The notes beneath the pieces were generated by a model. It ran no database searches. It saw only the letters and a list, made by a program, of their open reading frames with translations, and was not told the origin of the DNA. The translations under genes and the position numbers were made by a program. A DNA stretch of 64,000 bases from Gnetum montanum. Taxonomy: Eukaryota > Streptophyta > Gnetopsida > Gnetales > Gnetaceae. The DNA is taken from the NCBI GenBank assembly GCA_015680685.1, contig MNCI01018082.1, positions 845,610 through 909,609 of the forward strand. Reading direction: 5' to 3'. This document shows, in pieces, positions 47,801 to 59,800 of this stretch. Each line of letters starts with the position of its first letter. Position 1 is the stretch's first letter.

Positions 47801-50800
47801 CCTGGTTTGATGCCTATGATACCTAGGAATTCCAAGATGTACTCCAAATTAAAATATCATAAATAGGAAGGGAAGATGGGATGGGAGCAGGAACGAGCGT
47901 TGGTGCTGGTGCAGACGTTGTTGGATGGGTTGTGGGCAAAGTAACAGACAACAGGTTATGTGGATCCTAGCACCTTGGGTCCATTGGGGACAGCCTTCAT
48001 GACCTTGCGAGATGGGGTAGAAGTGGAAGTGCTAGCAGAAGGACTAACGAGGAGACCGAGGGAGGGAGGACAACACTAGGTAGAGACCTTGGGAGCTAGC
48101 AACCAGGTCATAGGGGTATTGAGGCCTATTCCCAATGGGAAGGTACCATGCATTTGCAGATCCAACAGCCGTTGTGCAAGGGTGTCCAAACGATGGAGCA
48201 AAGTTTGATTTGTAAGTTCATATCAAATGGAGCAAGACCTAAGCTAGATTTGATCAAGAAATGGGTAGTTACGACTTGGGGCTTAGGGGAGATCGAGGTA
48301 TGTAATCTCTTGGAGGAATTACTCCTCTTTGTCTTCCAATCTATTGCCAACCCTCACAAAGTTCTCTTGGCGCTGGTGGCTAGACAATAGGGGTATTCAG
48401 GCCTATTCCCGATGGGAAGGTACCATGCGTTTGCAGGTCCGACAGCCGCTATGCAAGGGTGTCTAGGTGATGTGAATAGAGTTTGATTTGTAAGTTCATA
48501 TCAAATGGAGCAAGACCTAAGCTAGATCTAATCAAGAAATGGGTAGTTACAACATGGGACTTCGAGGAGCTCGAGGTACATAGTCTCTTGGAGGAATTAC
48601 TCTTCTTTGTCTTCTGGTCTTTCGTCAACCATCACAAAGTTCTCTTAGGGGGGTCATGGTTTTAAGGAGCTTGGGGCCTAGCATTAACCCCTTGGTGCCT
48701 GAGGGTGCATAGGAATGCTGACCCCCCGAGGGTGCATAGGGATGCTGACCCTTTTCCTGAGCACCTGTGTGGAACTAGGTATCCAGCATCCCATGGGAGA
48801 TGTGGACACCTAACTTTTTAAAAACCCTCGCAGGGATTTTTGGAGAGTTCATTACATTTGATAAGTTTATTGGTTCTACGGAACAAATAGGCTTTGCTCA
48901 TTTCTGTGTTTGGAGATCATTGTCCTCAAGAAACCTTGTGTAGAAGGTGGTCCTAGACCATCAATTTGGGGAAGAGAAGGTCATGGTGGAGTATGAAAAC
49001 ATCCAGATAAACTGCACATCGATCGAACAAGCTCTAGTTGCACCATTTGTGGGAAAGCGAACCACCTAGCAGCTACATGCAAGGTTCAAGCCAAGGCGCC
49101 AACACCTCCCAAGCAAGGCAAGGAGGGATGGATGTGGGTGGGGCGACGTGGGCATCTTGCACTGAAACCTACTCTCGCTGTGGTTCCAACGCCAAAACCT
49201 ATTCCTATAGTGATCCTTGCGGGGACTAAATCCCAGAACGGTGAATCTCCCATGGCTCAAAGCGCCTCCCGTTCTCTAGATCCCGCTCCAACTAGGAACT
49301 TGAATGAGTAATTGTTGATGATGCCTATGATACCCTCTCCATTGTTGTAGATCTCTTCCCTTTAGGGGATTGGGTGTCCATTGTGAGGGGAGCCTCGATG
49401 CCCATACTGATTGAAATCTTGAAACCTACTATGGAGGGTTATGGAGCTTTTATAGTCTCACAAGGATCAAGGAAGGTTGGCAAGGCCCTAACACCAATCG
49501 CACGCACCAAGAAGACAACTGGAAATTGATTTGGGACTTCATTTGACCTTGAAAGAGGTCTATAAGAAATGGTTGGCTAGTAGGCCATGAGGATCCTATC
49601 CTGGAACTGTAGAAGTCAAGGTACACCCTACAAAAGAAATACCCTGAAAGAGATTGTCCATAGTGAAAATTACGACGTCGTATTCTTGCAGGAGACAAAA
49701 TTGCAGCATACAGGATCCGATTTTTTATGGTGGGATGGAGGGCAAACATCGTTGGTCGCCTATCAGGGCAAGGCAAGCGACTTGGTCGTCCTTTCGTGAT
49801 TTTCCTTCAATCCTGTGAACTCATCCACCTGGAGCATAACAATTTTCATCATTTCTTTTGGTTTTTGGCTTACCAATGTCTATCGCAGACAGAACTAGGA
49901 AGCAAGGCTACAAGAGATTAGGAGTATCGCACTACTGGTACCTGACAAAGGCCAATGGATCTTAGTAAATGATTTCAACCAACGCTTATATCCGCGGGAG
50001 AAATCTGGGAATGACAACATAGAACCTGCAGGTTCCCAATAGTTTTTCTCATTCCTAGATTCCCATGACCTAGTGGACATGGAGATCAAGAACTACCTTT
50101 TCACCTGGAGCAACAAGCAACAAGGAAAGGACTGAGTGATGTCAAGAATTAACAACGTATGGGTAAGCTCGAACATCTTGATGCATTTCGAAGTTAAAGT
50201 TTCAGGGAAGGAGAGGTAGGCATCTGATCACTGTTCAATCAATAGTCAAGTGGCCCAGACACAGAAATGGTACCCCCTCCCCCCGCACCCCAATTTCATT
50301 TTGAACACTCGTTATTGAAACCTTGGCTAAGATCGCTCGTGAAGGAAATTTGGGAGCAATATCCCACACAAACAGATCCACAGGATTTCCTCAAGGATGG
50401 CCTTCACTAGCTCAAATGGGCCATCTGTTCCAAAAAACTTGAGCTCAAATTTTCTTTCCAAACCAACCAGTTTGACCTACAACAACATTTCGCAGAGATC
50501 CAAGCACAACAAGAATTGGGGGTACAACTTGAGGGGGAGGAGCAAGTCATTCCCAAAAAGTTCCAAGAGCTATCAATGAAAGAGGAAATATACTGGAGGC
50601 AACAAGCACAGGTTCATTGGCTTAGGGAAAAGAATAGAAATAGTTGGTTCTTCTTCGCCACTACCAAATCCAGGGGGGCAAAGCAGACACTTTAGTTGGT
50701 GTAGGATGGAACCACTACTGTTGTAACGAACCACTTCTCCTTGAGTTTTTGCATTAACAATTGTAATAGTCCTTTTGTGTGTTTGTGTGCATGTTTTGTG

Positions 50801-53800
50801 GACAACTTGTGTGTGTGCTTTGTTTGGACTATGGTGGAAATGGCCAAATGGGAACAGTAATAAATTTGTTGACCAAATTTTTATATGTATTATGATTTAA
50901 TGTTTAAATACTTTATGCATAAGAAATATGATTTAAAATACATGATAGGAATGTTTTAAAATAATAATAATAAATAATATATGGGAAAACAAAATATTTT
51001 CTATTCTATTTCAACAAAGATGTTGAGAAAAAAAAGAAAAACAGACAATACTCTAAGGTGTGCCTCAGGAGCTAAAATAGGTATGTTTTTTTTTTTCGAG
51101 AAAGAGGTCGGGATTAAATTAAAAGAGCCAAAGTATGTTACAAAGATTACATGCGATAGCAAGCGGTGGGCCACATGGGAAGGTCCAACCGAGCGGGGAG
51201 GGCCCCCGGACCACAGAAACCGCGAGGGAGATGATCAAAACAGAGAAAAGTCAAAACACCCAGGGGGGGAAGCCACCCAACGAACCGCAGGGGGCGGGGG
51301 GGGCGGCGGGGGGACCCCCCAAACACCACCAAGAGGGGGGGCACCCCCCCGACACCCCAAAAACCCGCAAAGCCGACCGGGGGGGGGGGGGCAACCCCCC
51401 AACAGAGGACCACCCCTTCCGGGTGCGTCGGCAAGCGCAGTTGGGGCGCTCCAACTCATGGAGGATATCGAGAGTGTTCCGATGATCCTCCGTATCCACG
51501 AAGTGGGCCACCTATTGGAGGCCCTGCATAAGCGACTCCCACCTACCCCTGTCCTCCTGCGAAGCCCCAGCATCAGGGTGGTACCGCGCCGAGGTCTAGC
51601 GGATGTGCTGTTTGAGCTCCGCCCAGGAGCTTTCGTAGTTAATGCCCAGAATAGAGTATGGGCATCGTCCCTCCCGCAGCCATTGTCGGGCATTATGCCC
51701 GTGGGCACGGTCAAGCTGTTTTTGCCGCTGGGCCTCCTCCTCCTGGAGGCGCTCCTGCGCCACCCACGCCTCCAGCTCGCGCTGTCTTTGGTCCGCCGCC
51801 TCCTGTGTTAGCTCTTCCCGAACTTGGGCCCTGATTTCGTCGATGAGGCGGGCCTGGGCAGCCTCAGCAAGGAGCTCCTGCTGCTTGACCCGCTCCTGCT
51901 CGCGCTCCGTGACCTGGGCCTCAATGTTGGCCCGGGCCTGCGCGACGGCCTCGTTCCACTTGGCCTCCCACTCTGCCCGCACCTCATCCGCCGCCCGTTG
52001 CGTAGCCTGTTGAAGCTCCTCATCCCAGTTTCTTCGGTCAGACATCTCCGGCGGGGGGAAATTGAGCGCTCGGGGGAGCACCTCGTCCGCGTGGTCCTCC
52101 ACCCCCCATGGAACCTGGGAACCCCAACGGGGCCAAGTACTCCCCAGCCCAGGCACCGCCTCAGTCAGCGGCCTAGCCGAAGGGGAGCACTCTAAGGGGA
52201 CCCCCCGCAGGGGGGCAGAGGGGGAGGGGGGCAGCCCCCCTCCCCCCACCCCCCGCCAGAGCACCAAAATCAGACCAGAGTGGCAGCCGCAGCGTTTGAG
52301 TTTAAGGGTCTCTTTAAAGAAGCGGGGGAGGTTGACCGGGCTGTCCCACCTGAGACAACGCAGGAAAGCAAAGTGAAGGCCCTGCAGCTTGGAAGCGTTG
52401 CCAGACCGGACGAAGTAGCGTTCAATCAAATCAGTTCCCCGGGCCCATAATCGCGGCAGAGAAGATCTGGGGACCTGGCGGCTCTGAGTTCGGGGGACAG
52501 GCCCATCGAAAAATAGGTATGTTGAGATGCAAAAGAATGCTCATATTGAGGAACTTGACCTATGAATCATGTTGGAGGAACATGACCCATGAATCATGGA
52601 TATTGTGTGCAAATATTGTAGCTTTATATTTTATTTTTTAAAATTTTTTTATCTAAATGTGATGCATTACTCTTTTTAGTTTAAAATAGTAGAGTATAAG
52701 TACCCTCTCCATTGCTGTAGAAAGGTCATGTGATGACCTTTCAAGGCTTGTAAGACGATGGAAAAATTCACATCGTTGATGACCTGAAAAAGAAGGTGCC
52801 TTATTTGATTATGTATCTTGAACTACCCTTATCATGAATCTATTTTGAAGACTCTTTCCTTACATCTTATGACAATTCTGAATGATAGAGATAGATATTA
52901 TGCTGGAATGTTTTGTAATTATCAAGAGAAATTGAACCTGAGGTCTAGCAAAATCTCAATTCTGAAATATCAAAAATCGTTGATTTAGAAATTGAACCTG
53001 CAACCTGTGAATATACATATTTTATTGATATTTTTATAGTGATCATGAAAAGAATTGAACTCATGACCCATTGCTCAGAGAGAGAGAGAGAGAGAGAGAG
53101 AGAAGAAAAAAAAGAATACGAACAGTCCCCAAGAAGTCAATTACAACAACAAGGAGGGTGGCTAAGAAGGGAGAGAAGACTATGGCCGCTACAAGAGATA
53201 GCAAGGAGAAAGAAATCAAAGGTGGTATAGCAATCCAATATTCTGATAATTCCTCCTAGTAAGCAAGATATCTAAGCAAGGAGGTAAAATGATCCATCTC
53301 TGTTATGTTTGATAATGGCCAATAAGGGCTAATTTTCTCAAACGTTTCTCTTCTTGCTTGTCTAACCACCTTCACAATGCTTGTATGAAAATATCAAGAT
53401 AGTTGTTGTAAGCTTAGATTTTATTTTTATTTTTTATTTTTTGAAATCCTTTATTACCCTTTTTTTTTATCTCTCCGCCCATCCTCTGCACTCTCACACC
53501 TAAATGACTTAGATGAGAGTTGTTTCTGTAATGATTCAAAAACACCCATAACAATTTGGGGCATTTTGACAAAAGATTGCCAACAAGGGCTATGGATCCC
53601 TGATATGAGGATTGGGACCGCTGGCAGAAAATGAGAGTATCCTTGGGCCCATCAATAATTGTGAATGTTTTAAAATTGTTGAATTCTTGGATTTTGGTTG
53701 GAATTTGGTTGATGAACCCTCCCTCTTTGAATGCATAAATCTTGGATCTAAATCTCGAATTATACTTTTTTTTCCTTATACCTTCTCAAGTCTGATTTTA

Positions 53801-56800
53801 ATATCTTTCTATACGTTGAGGGGGAAAACCTAGGATGTTAATTTATGATTGTGATCTATCTATTCTCTGCTATTGAACATNNNNNNNNNNNNNNNNNNNN
53901 NNNNNNNNNNNNNNNNNNNNNNNNNNNNNNNNNNNNNNNNNNNNNNNNNNNNNNTTTTGTGGTCATTTCTTTGGTTTTCAAATGTGCAAGTGATCCCGAT
54001 TAAATATTTCTTTTTAGGTTGAATAATAAAAAGTTTGATTTCTTTTTTAATTTGATGAATCTTGCACAGATATTTTACTATGCCTATTTCTTTATAAAAT
54101 TATATCTTGATTCATAAAAATTAATATTGATTGACTTGTTTTAGAGCTAGATCTAGGCATTGTTGATCTCGTTTAAACTTTATAGGTTAATGCTAGTTTG
54201 ATTGTTGTAGAAAGAAAGCGACCTCCGCATTTTTTTTCTTTCAACTAGCTTTCTTTCTAGGGGGCTTCGTGTGCTAGCTCTTGCTCCCTATGAATGGGTG
54301 TTACAACTGTGCACGCCCCAAGAGATCGCGAATGTGATGCATACATACTGGAATCAGATCTAGGGTAAACACAACATGCTCCCATTGTATGTGCTAGTGC
54401 AAAAAGTTATAGGTGAAGCTGAGAACCAATTGTTGATAGCACCATTTATGCTAATGGAATTCGAAGAGGCCATGGCAGCAATGAAGGCAGACAAGGCCCT
54501 TGGCCTGAATGGCTCGCCCATTGAATTTTTCAAGGAGTTTGCAAACCTCCCAGGGAAGAATATTTTAGATGCCTTTAACTTGATGTTGCAATGGCATCAA
54601 GTCTGCAAGAAAATCAATTGCTCTAGGATTAACCTTATCCCAAAAATGACCAATCCCACAAATCCTTTGTAGTTTCGACCAATTGAAGTTTGTAATACCT
54701 TGCTTTGATTGTTTACAAAAATGTTAGTACGATGCATGATCCCGATGATACCATGCCTCATGGGAGAACACCAAGCTGGTTTCATCAAAGGTTGATTTCT
54801 ACAGGATAAGATCATTCTATTGCAAGAGGTCCTTCATTCACTGCAAACGACCAATTTCCCAAGGATGTGTCTGAAGTTGAACATTACCAAAGCTTATGAC
54901 ACAATCAATTGGGAAGCATTACAGGAAATTATGTTAGGCAAGGGGTTTCATCCCATGTTTGTTGATTCATGTATTTAGTTGCAAGCGTCAAGAGCATATT
55001 CTTTTGACATTGGTCATAAACTATGGGGGATTTTCCTCAACTGCCTGGGGACTTCAGTAAGCAGACCCTCTATCCCCCTTCCTATTTATTATAGGAGTGG
55101 ATACTTTACAAACCTACTACTAGGGGGAAGGTGTTCGAGGATTGCTGATTGCCGATGCAGATGATACCATGCTTCTCTCACCGGTGACGGTCCCACAGGC
55201 TCAAGTGATCGATCAAGCATCCCACAAAATGGCCCAAGAGATGGGCTTAGAAATTAATAGGGGAAAATCCACCCTTCCTCTGCTCAACACTGACAGGCGT
55301 GTTGGTAGTAGGATCTCCCAAATGTTGGGGGTTCTCCATGGCATTGTACATGACCCATATTTAGGTATGCCCATCTATGATTGGTGTAGGAATTGAACTT
55401 GATTAACCTTGATCTAGAAAATGCAGCAACCTATTCGGCATTGGATCAATCGATTCCTCACTTGGAAAGGACAAGCAGTTCTTGCTTCTTCAATGTTGGC
55501 AGTCATTGCTTGCTTCACAGCATCAATGGCTTCCCCCCACCCCATAGGTCCTATACTTAAAGTAGATCAACTAGCTAGGGATTTTATTTGGTCAAGGGGT
55601 AAAAAGGATAATTGGATGCACCTTGTGTGTTGGGATACTACTGCTACACCAAGGGAGGCTAGAGGGCTTGGACTTCTAAAATTTCAGGATAAGATTACAA
55701 TGGGGTACCACTAGCTTACCAATTGGACCCTGCAGCATGATGATGGGTCAGCCTAATGGATTTGTATTATGTGCAACAAGTATCAACAATGGAAGGTTGA
55801 TACCCATGTTTCGTCAATATGGCATATCATTTGTAGACATGCACATGATATGCTATGGGGGAGTATGTTGGGGGTATCACTACGAGAGATTATTAAAGCT
55901 AAATATACCAAAGTTAAAGGTTGGTAGGGCATATGGAAAGGCACATTACCAAAAAAAAATAAAGGTGTTCATTTGGTTAGCAAGCCATGTGGAACTTCCA
56001 GTGTGTACGGTTCTCCGAGCACAAGGTTTAAACATTACTAATTCCTACCCATTATGTATAAACGCTCCCAAAACATTATTGCATTTCATGCATCAATGCC
56101 CATATGCCACAAACACCAAGGGGGCTGCAGCTATTCCTCCTACTCCAATGAGATTAGATGACAACTCCAAAGTGACGATGGTGCTCTGGTCCCTTTGGAA
56201 GACCAAGAACAGTTTGATTTTTAACGCCTAGCAACCTCCTCCACCCTCATAGGTTGCAGCAACTGGAATTAGATTGTAGCAGGAAGAATTGCCACCATGG
56301 GTGTAATGCCCACCTTCAAACCCTCCTGCACAGCCTTCCAAGCAAACAAAAAACTTTGGGGGCTTGTTGAACGGGTGGGGTGGGCTAACATCCTTCCCTT
56401 GCTAGAGGGGGACCCCGACCTAGCAAACAACCCCTTTTTCACCAATTGGACGGGCAATTTCACTACTTTCTAAGTAGTTTGAATAGAACTAACAGAGGCC
56501 TCCCTAGCACATTTCTTGGGGGTCCTAACAATGGGGGAGATCGTCCTTCCGACTAGTCGTGGTCTACAAGATGCAAAAGGCTTCTTCTAGGGGGGCTGTG
56601 CCCAAAATAGGCAACGACCAAGTGCCAAAATTGGTAGTACCACAACTTTGGCAAGATGCAGCAAAGCTCATGTATCGATTCCTAGTGCAATCAGGGAATG
56701 TCTGGAAATTGCAAGACATACACTTCACTATTTTGAAATACATGTGGCTAGGTCAAGGGTAAACCTCCCAAGATTCTATCTAACGGCACATCGCCGACAA

Positions 56801-59800
56801 AGACAGGGACACCATTCTTGTCTTATCCAGGCATTATGGAGAGCAACCACACCAATCATCCCACCTCTGCTATGGGCTAGACCTTGTCTGGCAGTATATG
56901 CATGCAGATTTGTAGAGAATATGACTATGGCTTCAGCTTCGACCTCGACTTCAATGTCAACATCACCCCCGATGCCAACTCAAGTCATGGACTAATCAGC
57001 CATTCATGGGAAGGAGATGATTGCACCTTTGGGGACACTGAGGGAGCCTGCGCCACCCTCCCCAGATCTACTTCACCAAGAGCTCCAACAATGATTCAAT
57101 GTAGACCTACAACAAGTGACCAAGGAGGCCACATAACAAGGCAGGTAGGAAGAGAAAATCCTATGGGAAGCCAAGTAGCTGGCCTGAGAGGAGGAGTTTC
57201 AATAGCTCGCTGCACAAGTGGAGTTGCAGCACATCAAGAAGGAGAAAGAGTTAATGCAGAGACGGGACTTGCAAGAGATGGCTGTTAGAGCTATATTGAT
57301 TGATGAACTGCATGTCTAGATCAAAGCTGAATTTCAACATAAATAACAGCAAAGGGTGGAGCAGAAGCAAGTAGAGTTGCAGATTAAGGAGCGGGAGTGG
57401 GAAGAAGCTGAACAGATGCAACAACAGTAGGACAAGGCGCATGAAATCAGCGCACAACTCTGGCTACAGGATGGTAAATGCCCATATGTCATCATGGACA
57501 TCAACTATAACACATCTTAGCTGGCCCTATGCCGGCACACCAGATGCACGGCTGCTAAACTTGATCCTGATGGCAAAGGAAATGCAGCAAAATGCACCAA
57601 AAAAGAGTTTGCATTCAAGGAATTCCAGTAGGCAACTGCATTTGTAGATACTGAGGGGCACCGTGAAGTTCTACAAGTGATCCACTGTCAAGACTGTCCT
57701 GCCTGCCACTGCACCAGGCTTCCTAAACTTTAAAGGTGGGGGGTCCTTGCCAAGTGATCCACTGTCAAGACTGTCCTGCCTGCCACTGCACCAGGCTTCC
57801 TAAACTTTAAAGGTGGGGGGTCCTTGCCAATGGATGGAGAGGACGCACTGCTTGTTTTTGTCAAATACTCCTCTGTTCAGTGAAGGCAAAAATTTTTGGT
57901 GTGTCCAGCTGCTTTGTTTTTCCTTTAGTGCTCCCCAGACCAGGGGGACAACTTTCCCTGTATTTTTTGCGCTTCTTTGGTAGTTTTCAGTTTGCTTTGG
58001 AGGTCCCAGGACCTACCACAGTTTCTGACACTTCGAGGTGGAATTCCTCCCCCTCTCCAAACGGGGGTTATCTCACCCTCTAATTTTTGAATGTACATAG
58101 ATTGCAATCTTTTCTTAATACATTCCCGAACTTTTCTCAAAAAAAAAGTCATAAATAGTAAATATTGGTGTACCTGCTCAAAACAAAATAAATAATTACC
58201 AGGTAAACTATCACAGATGAAACTAAACAGTGACGTGCATTTCCTCCTATAGTTTTCCGCTTGTTGACCAGTCTGGACAAATAACCAATCAAGAAACTCA
58301 TATATGCTAGAAAACCCTTTTCTCTCTTTTCCGTTTTTCTTCAAAATCTTAATATTTCTCTTTACAAGCTTCTGTAGTCCTTCAAGAACCTTGGTCATTA
58401 TTTTCACAGTGCCTGAAACAAAGAACCAAATGCCATTAAGAATTACTAGATCAATAAAAATTAAAAACTGTTTTTAAAGATCACACAAACATTTCAAAAA
58501 ATGAAAGCTACAAATCTGCTGCCCATTTTCAGCAAAATATATAACAACATGAGAACAGTATAAAATAAACCCCTTCCTTTCAAAGAATAAATCAGAACAG
58601 TATACATCATGCCATAGATTTAGCAAGCTAAATGTTGGATTTAAGAGAAAGTGGGAACTCTTTCCAGACGTTTGTGGTTTTTGATGTGGAAAACAAAAGA
58701 AATATTTGACTTTAATAACATGACAAAACAGGCTAGAAGAGGGTTCATAGAGGCTTTTGTTTAAAATGCAAATATCTTACCATCATATATCCTGTGATTG
58801 CCTATATCTGAAATAAAACATATATCAACACTGTTACAAGGCTGATATCATTACAAGGAATGGAAGATTGGATTAGATTTCATGAAGCATTGTGTACCAA
58901 CAAAGTTTGAAGAACATGACTAGCATATGAGCTATGAACTTTAAAAGAAAGGAACCATCAAATTTTTTTAAGGGATTGAAAGCAACCTAGATACTGTAAT
59001 GTAAAGAAATAAAAGATTGGGAAAGGTATGCATCATATAGAATAATATCACTGCTAAAGTCTTTCAAACAGAAGGACATAAAGGCTTAGGTCAAAGTTAC
59101 TAATAGCCTAACACGATAAGGATACCTATTTTTTTAACTTTTTAAGACTTCATTTTTTAAAATTGCTGGTATATGTCAAGGATCCTTGACCATGTTTCAT
59201 AGTAGTGAACTCTAAATCCACATTTCTTTTTACGCATTTATCAACAACTTGCACTTAGAAACCTAAACAAGAGATGTCTTTGTATAGGATTTTTTTTCTT
59301 CTTGAGGTAAGTGAAACCTTGTTCTATAATAGCTGGGACACATCCTGAAATTGCAATACATGTTAAACACATGCTGTATTTGTGAGAACATGCTGGTTTT
59401 CACATTTCTTGATTTGTCTTGCAAATGTTAAACACACTTTTGAAGCTAAATATTGCACAACTTCAAATGCTCAGCATATACAAAATATGGAGAAATAATT
59501 TAAACTATTTCAGTAAAAAGTGAATTCAAATGGAATTAAAACACTGGAAGTCATCTGATATTAATTTGGCTTTTGAGTATATCAATACCTGTGTTTGGAA
59601 GATCATTCTCCCCTAGGCGCAAACTCTTGAGGCAAAAAAATAAAATTTCCAAAACGTAAATGTCAGTGACTGATTCATTTTCCCGTAACACAGGATACAT
59701 CAGATGAGCAGCCATTGTAGCCCCTAGTCTATGGAAAGGATTTGGATGGTCAAGGCGGGCATAAAGTCGCCTAAGTAGTGATGCAACATTTAAAAAATTA

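Larger units (their letters stand above)
51088..52509 (-). mobile_element. LINE C, young 5'-truncated J-domain LINE
   Basis: A minus-strand insertion of about 1.42 kb with poly(T) at its left edge (poly(A) of the element), the family tail (TTTAATTTAATCCCGACCTC in minus orientation) and a perfect 14-bp target duplication. It is GC rich, unlike its surroundings, and its coding frame has few stops, so it is the youngest family copy here. It begins inside the ORF2 extension and runs through coiled coil and J-like module to the 3' end. It is the only LINE in the intron in the same sense as DNA-PKcs. Confidence 0.9.
50722..54305 (+). mobile_element. LTR insertion (probable Ty3/gypsy solo LTR of about 2.1 kb) within LINE D
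   Basis: Begins TGTAACGAACC and ends GGGTGTTACA, with inverted TGTAAC/GTTACA termini. It is flanked by a perfect 5-bp target duplication ACTGT (50717-50721 and 54306-54310). Removing nested LINE C and one copy of its target repeat leaves about 2148 bp. No second internal terminus, PBS or coding domain was seen, so a solo LTR fits best; a short non-autonomous element is the alternative. A 74-base gap (53881-53954) lies inside. Strand is not firmly set. Confidence 0.75.
47867..58148 (+). mobile_element. LINE D, near full-length J-domain LINE split by nested insertions
   Basis: Bounded by a 10-bp target duplication (TCATAAATAG). ORF1 occupies about 48100-49590, ORF2 endonuclease 49587-50716. 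The coding sequence is then interrupted by an LTR insertion (50722-54305, target duplication ACTGT) and resumes with reverse transcriptase (54311-55715), zf-RVT (55940-56110), extension (56270-56900), coiled coil (57060-57440), J-domain-like module (57479-57685), 3' untranslated region and poly(A) at 58139-58147. Without the nested DNA the element is about 6.7 kb, my estimate for the family's full length. Stops and frameshifts make it inactive. It is antisense to DNA-PKcs. Confidence 0.88.
25671..58199 (-). other. Giant 32.5-kb intron of DNA-PKcs filled with retrotransposons
   Basis: The intron lies between the exon ending at 58200 and the 4049-nt exon starting at 25670; donor GTAATT, acceptor CTCTTTTGCAG. 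It contains LINE A, a copia element, an RTE-type relic, LINE B, LINE H and LINE D with its nested insertions, plus short unassigned stretches. Exons on both sides join in frame (G + AT giving Asp), so the intron is presumably spliced despite its length. It also contains sequence gaps at 42064-42449 and 53881-53954. Confidence 0.85.

Noticed and set aside
51147-51714. GC-rich overlapping open frames on both strands as a possible host gene or bacterial contaminant
   Set aside because: The segment lies inside LINE C, which has a poly(A) end and a 14-bp target duplication; the other frames are shadows.
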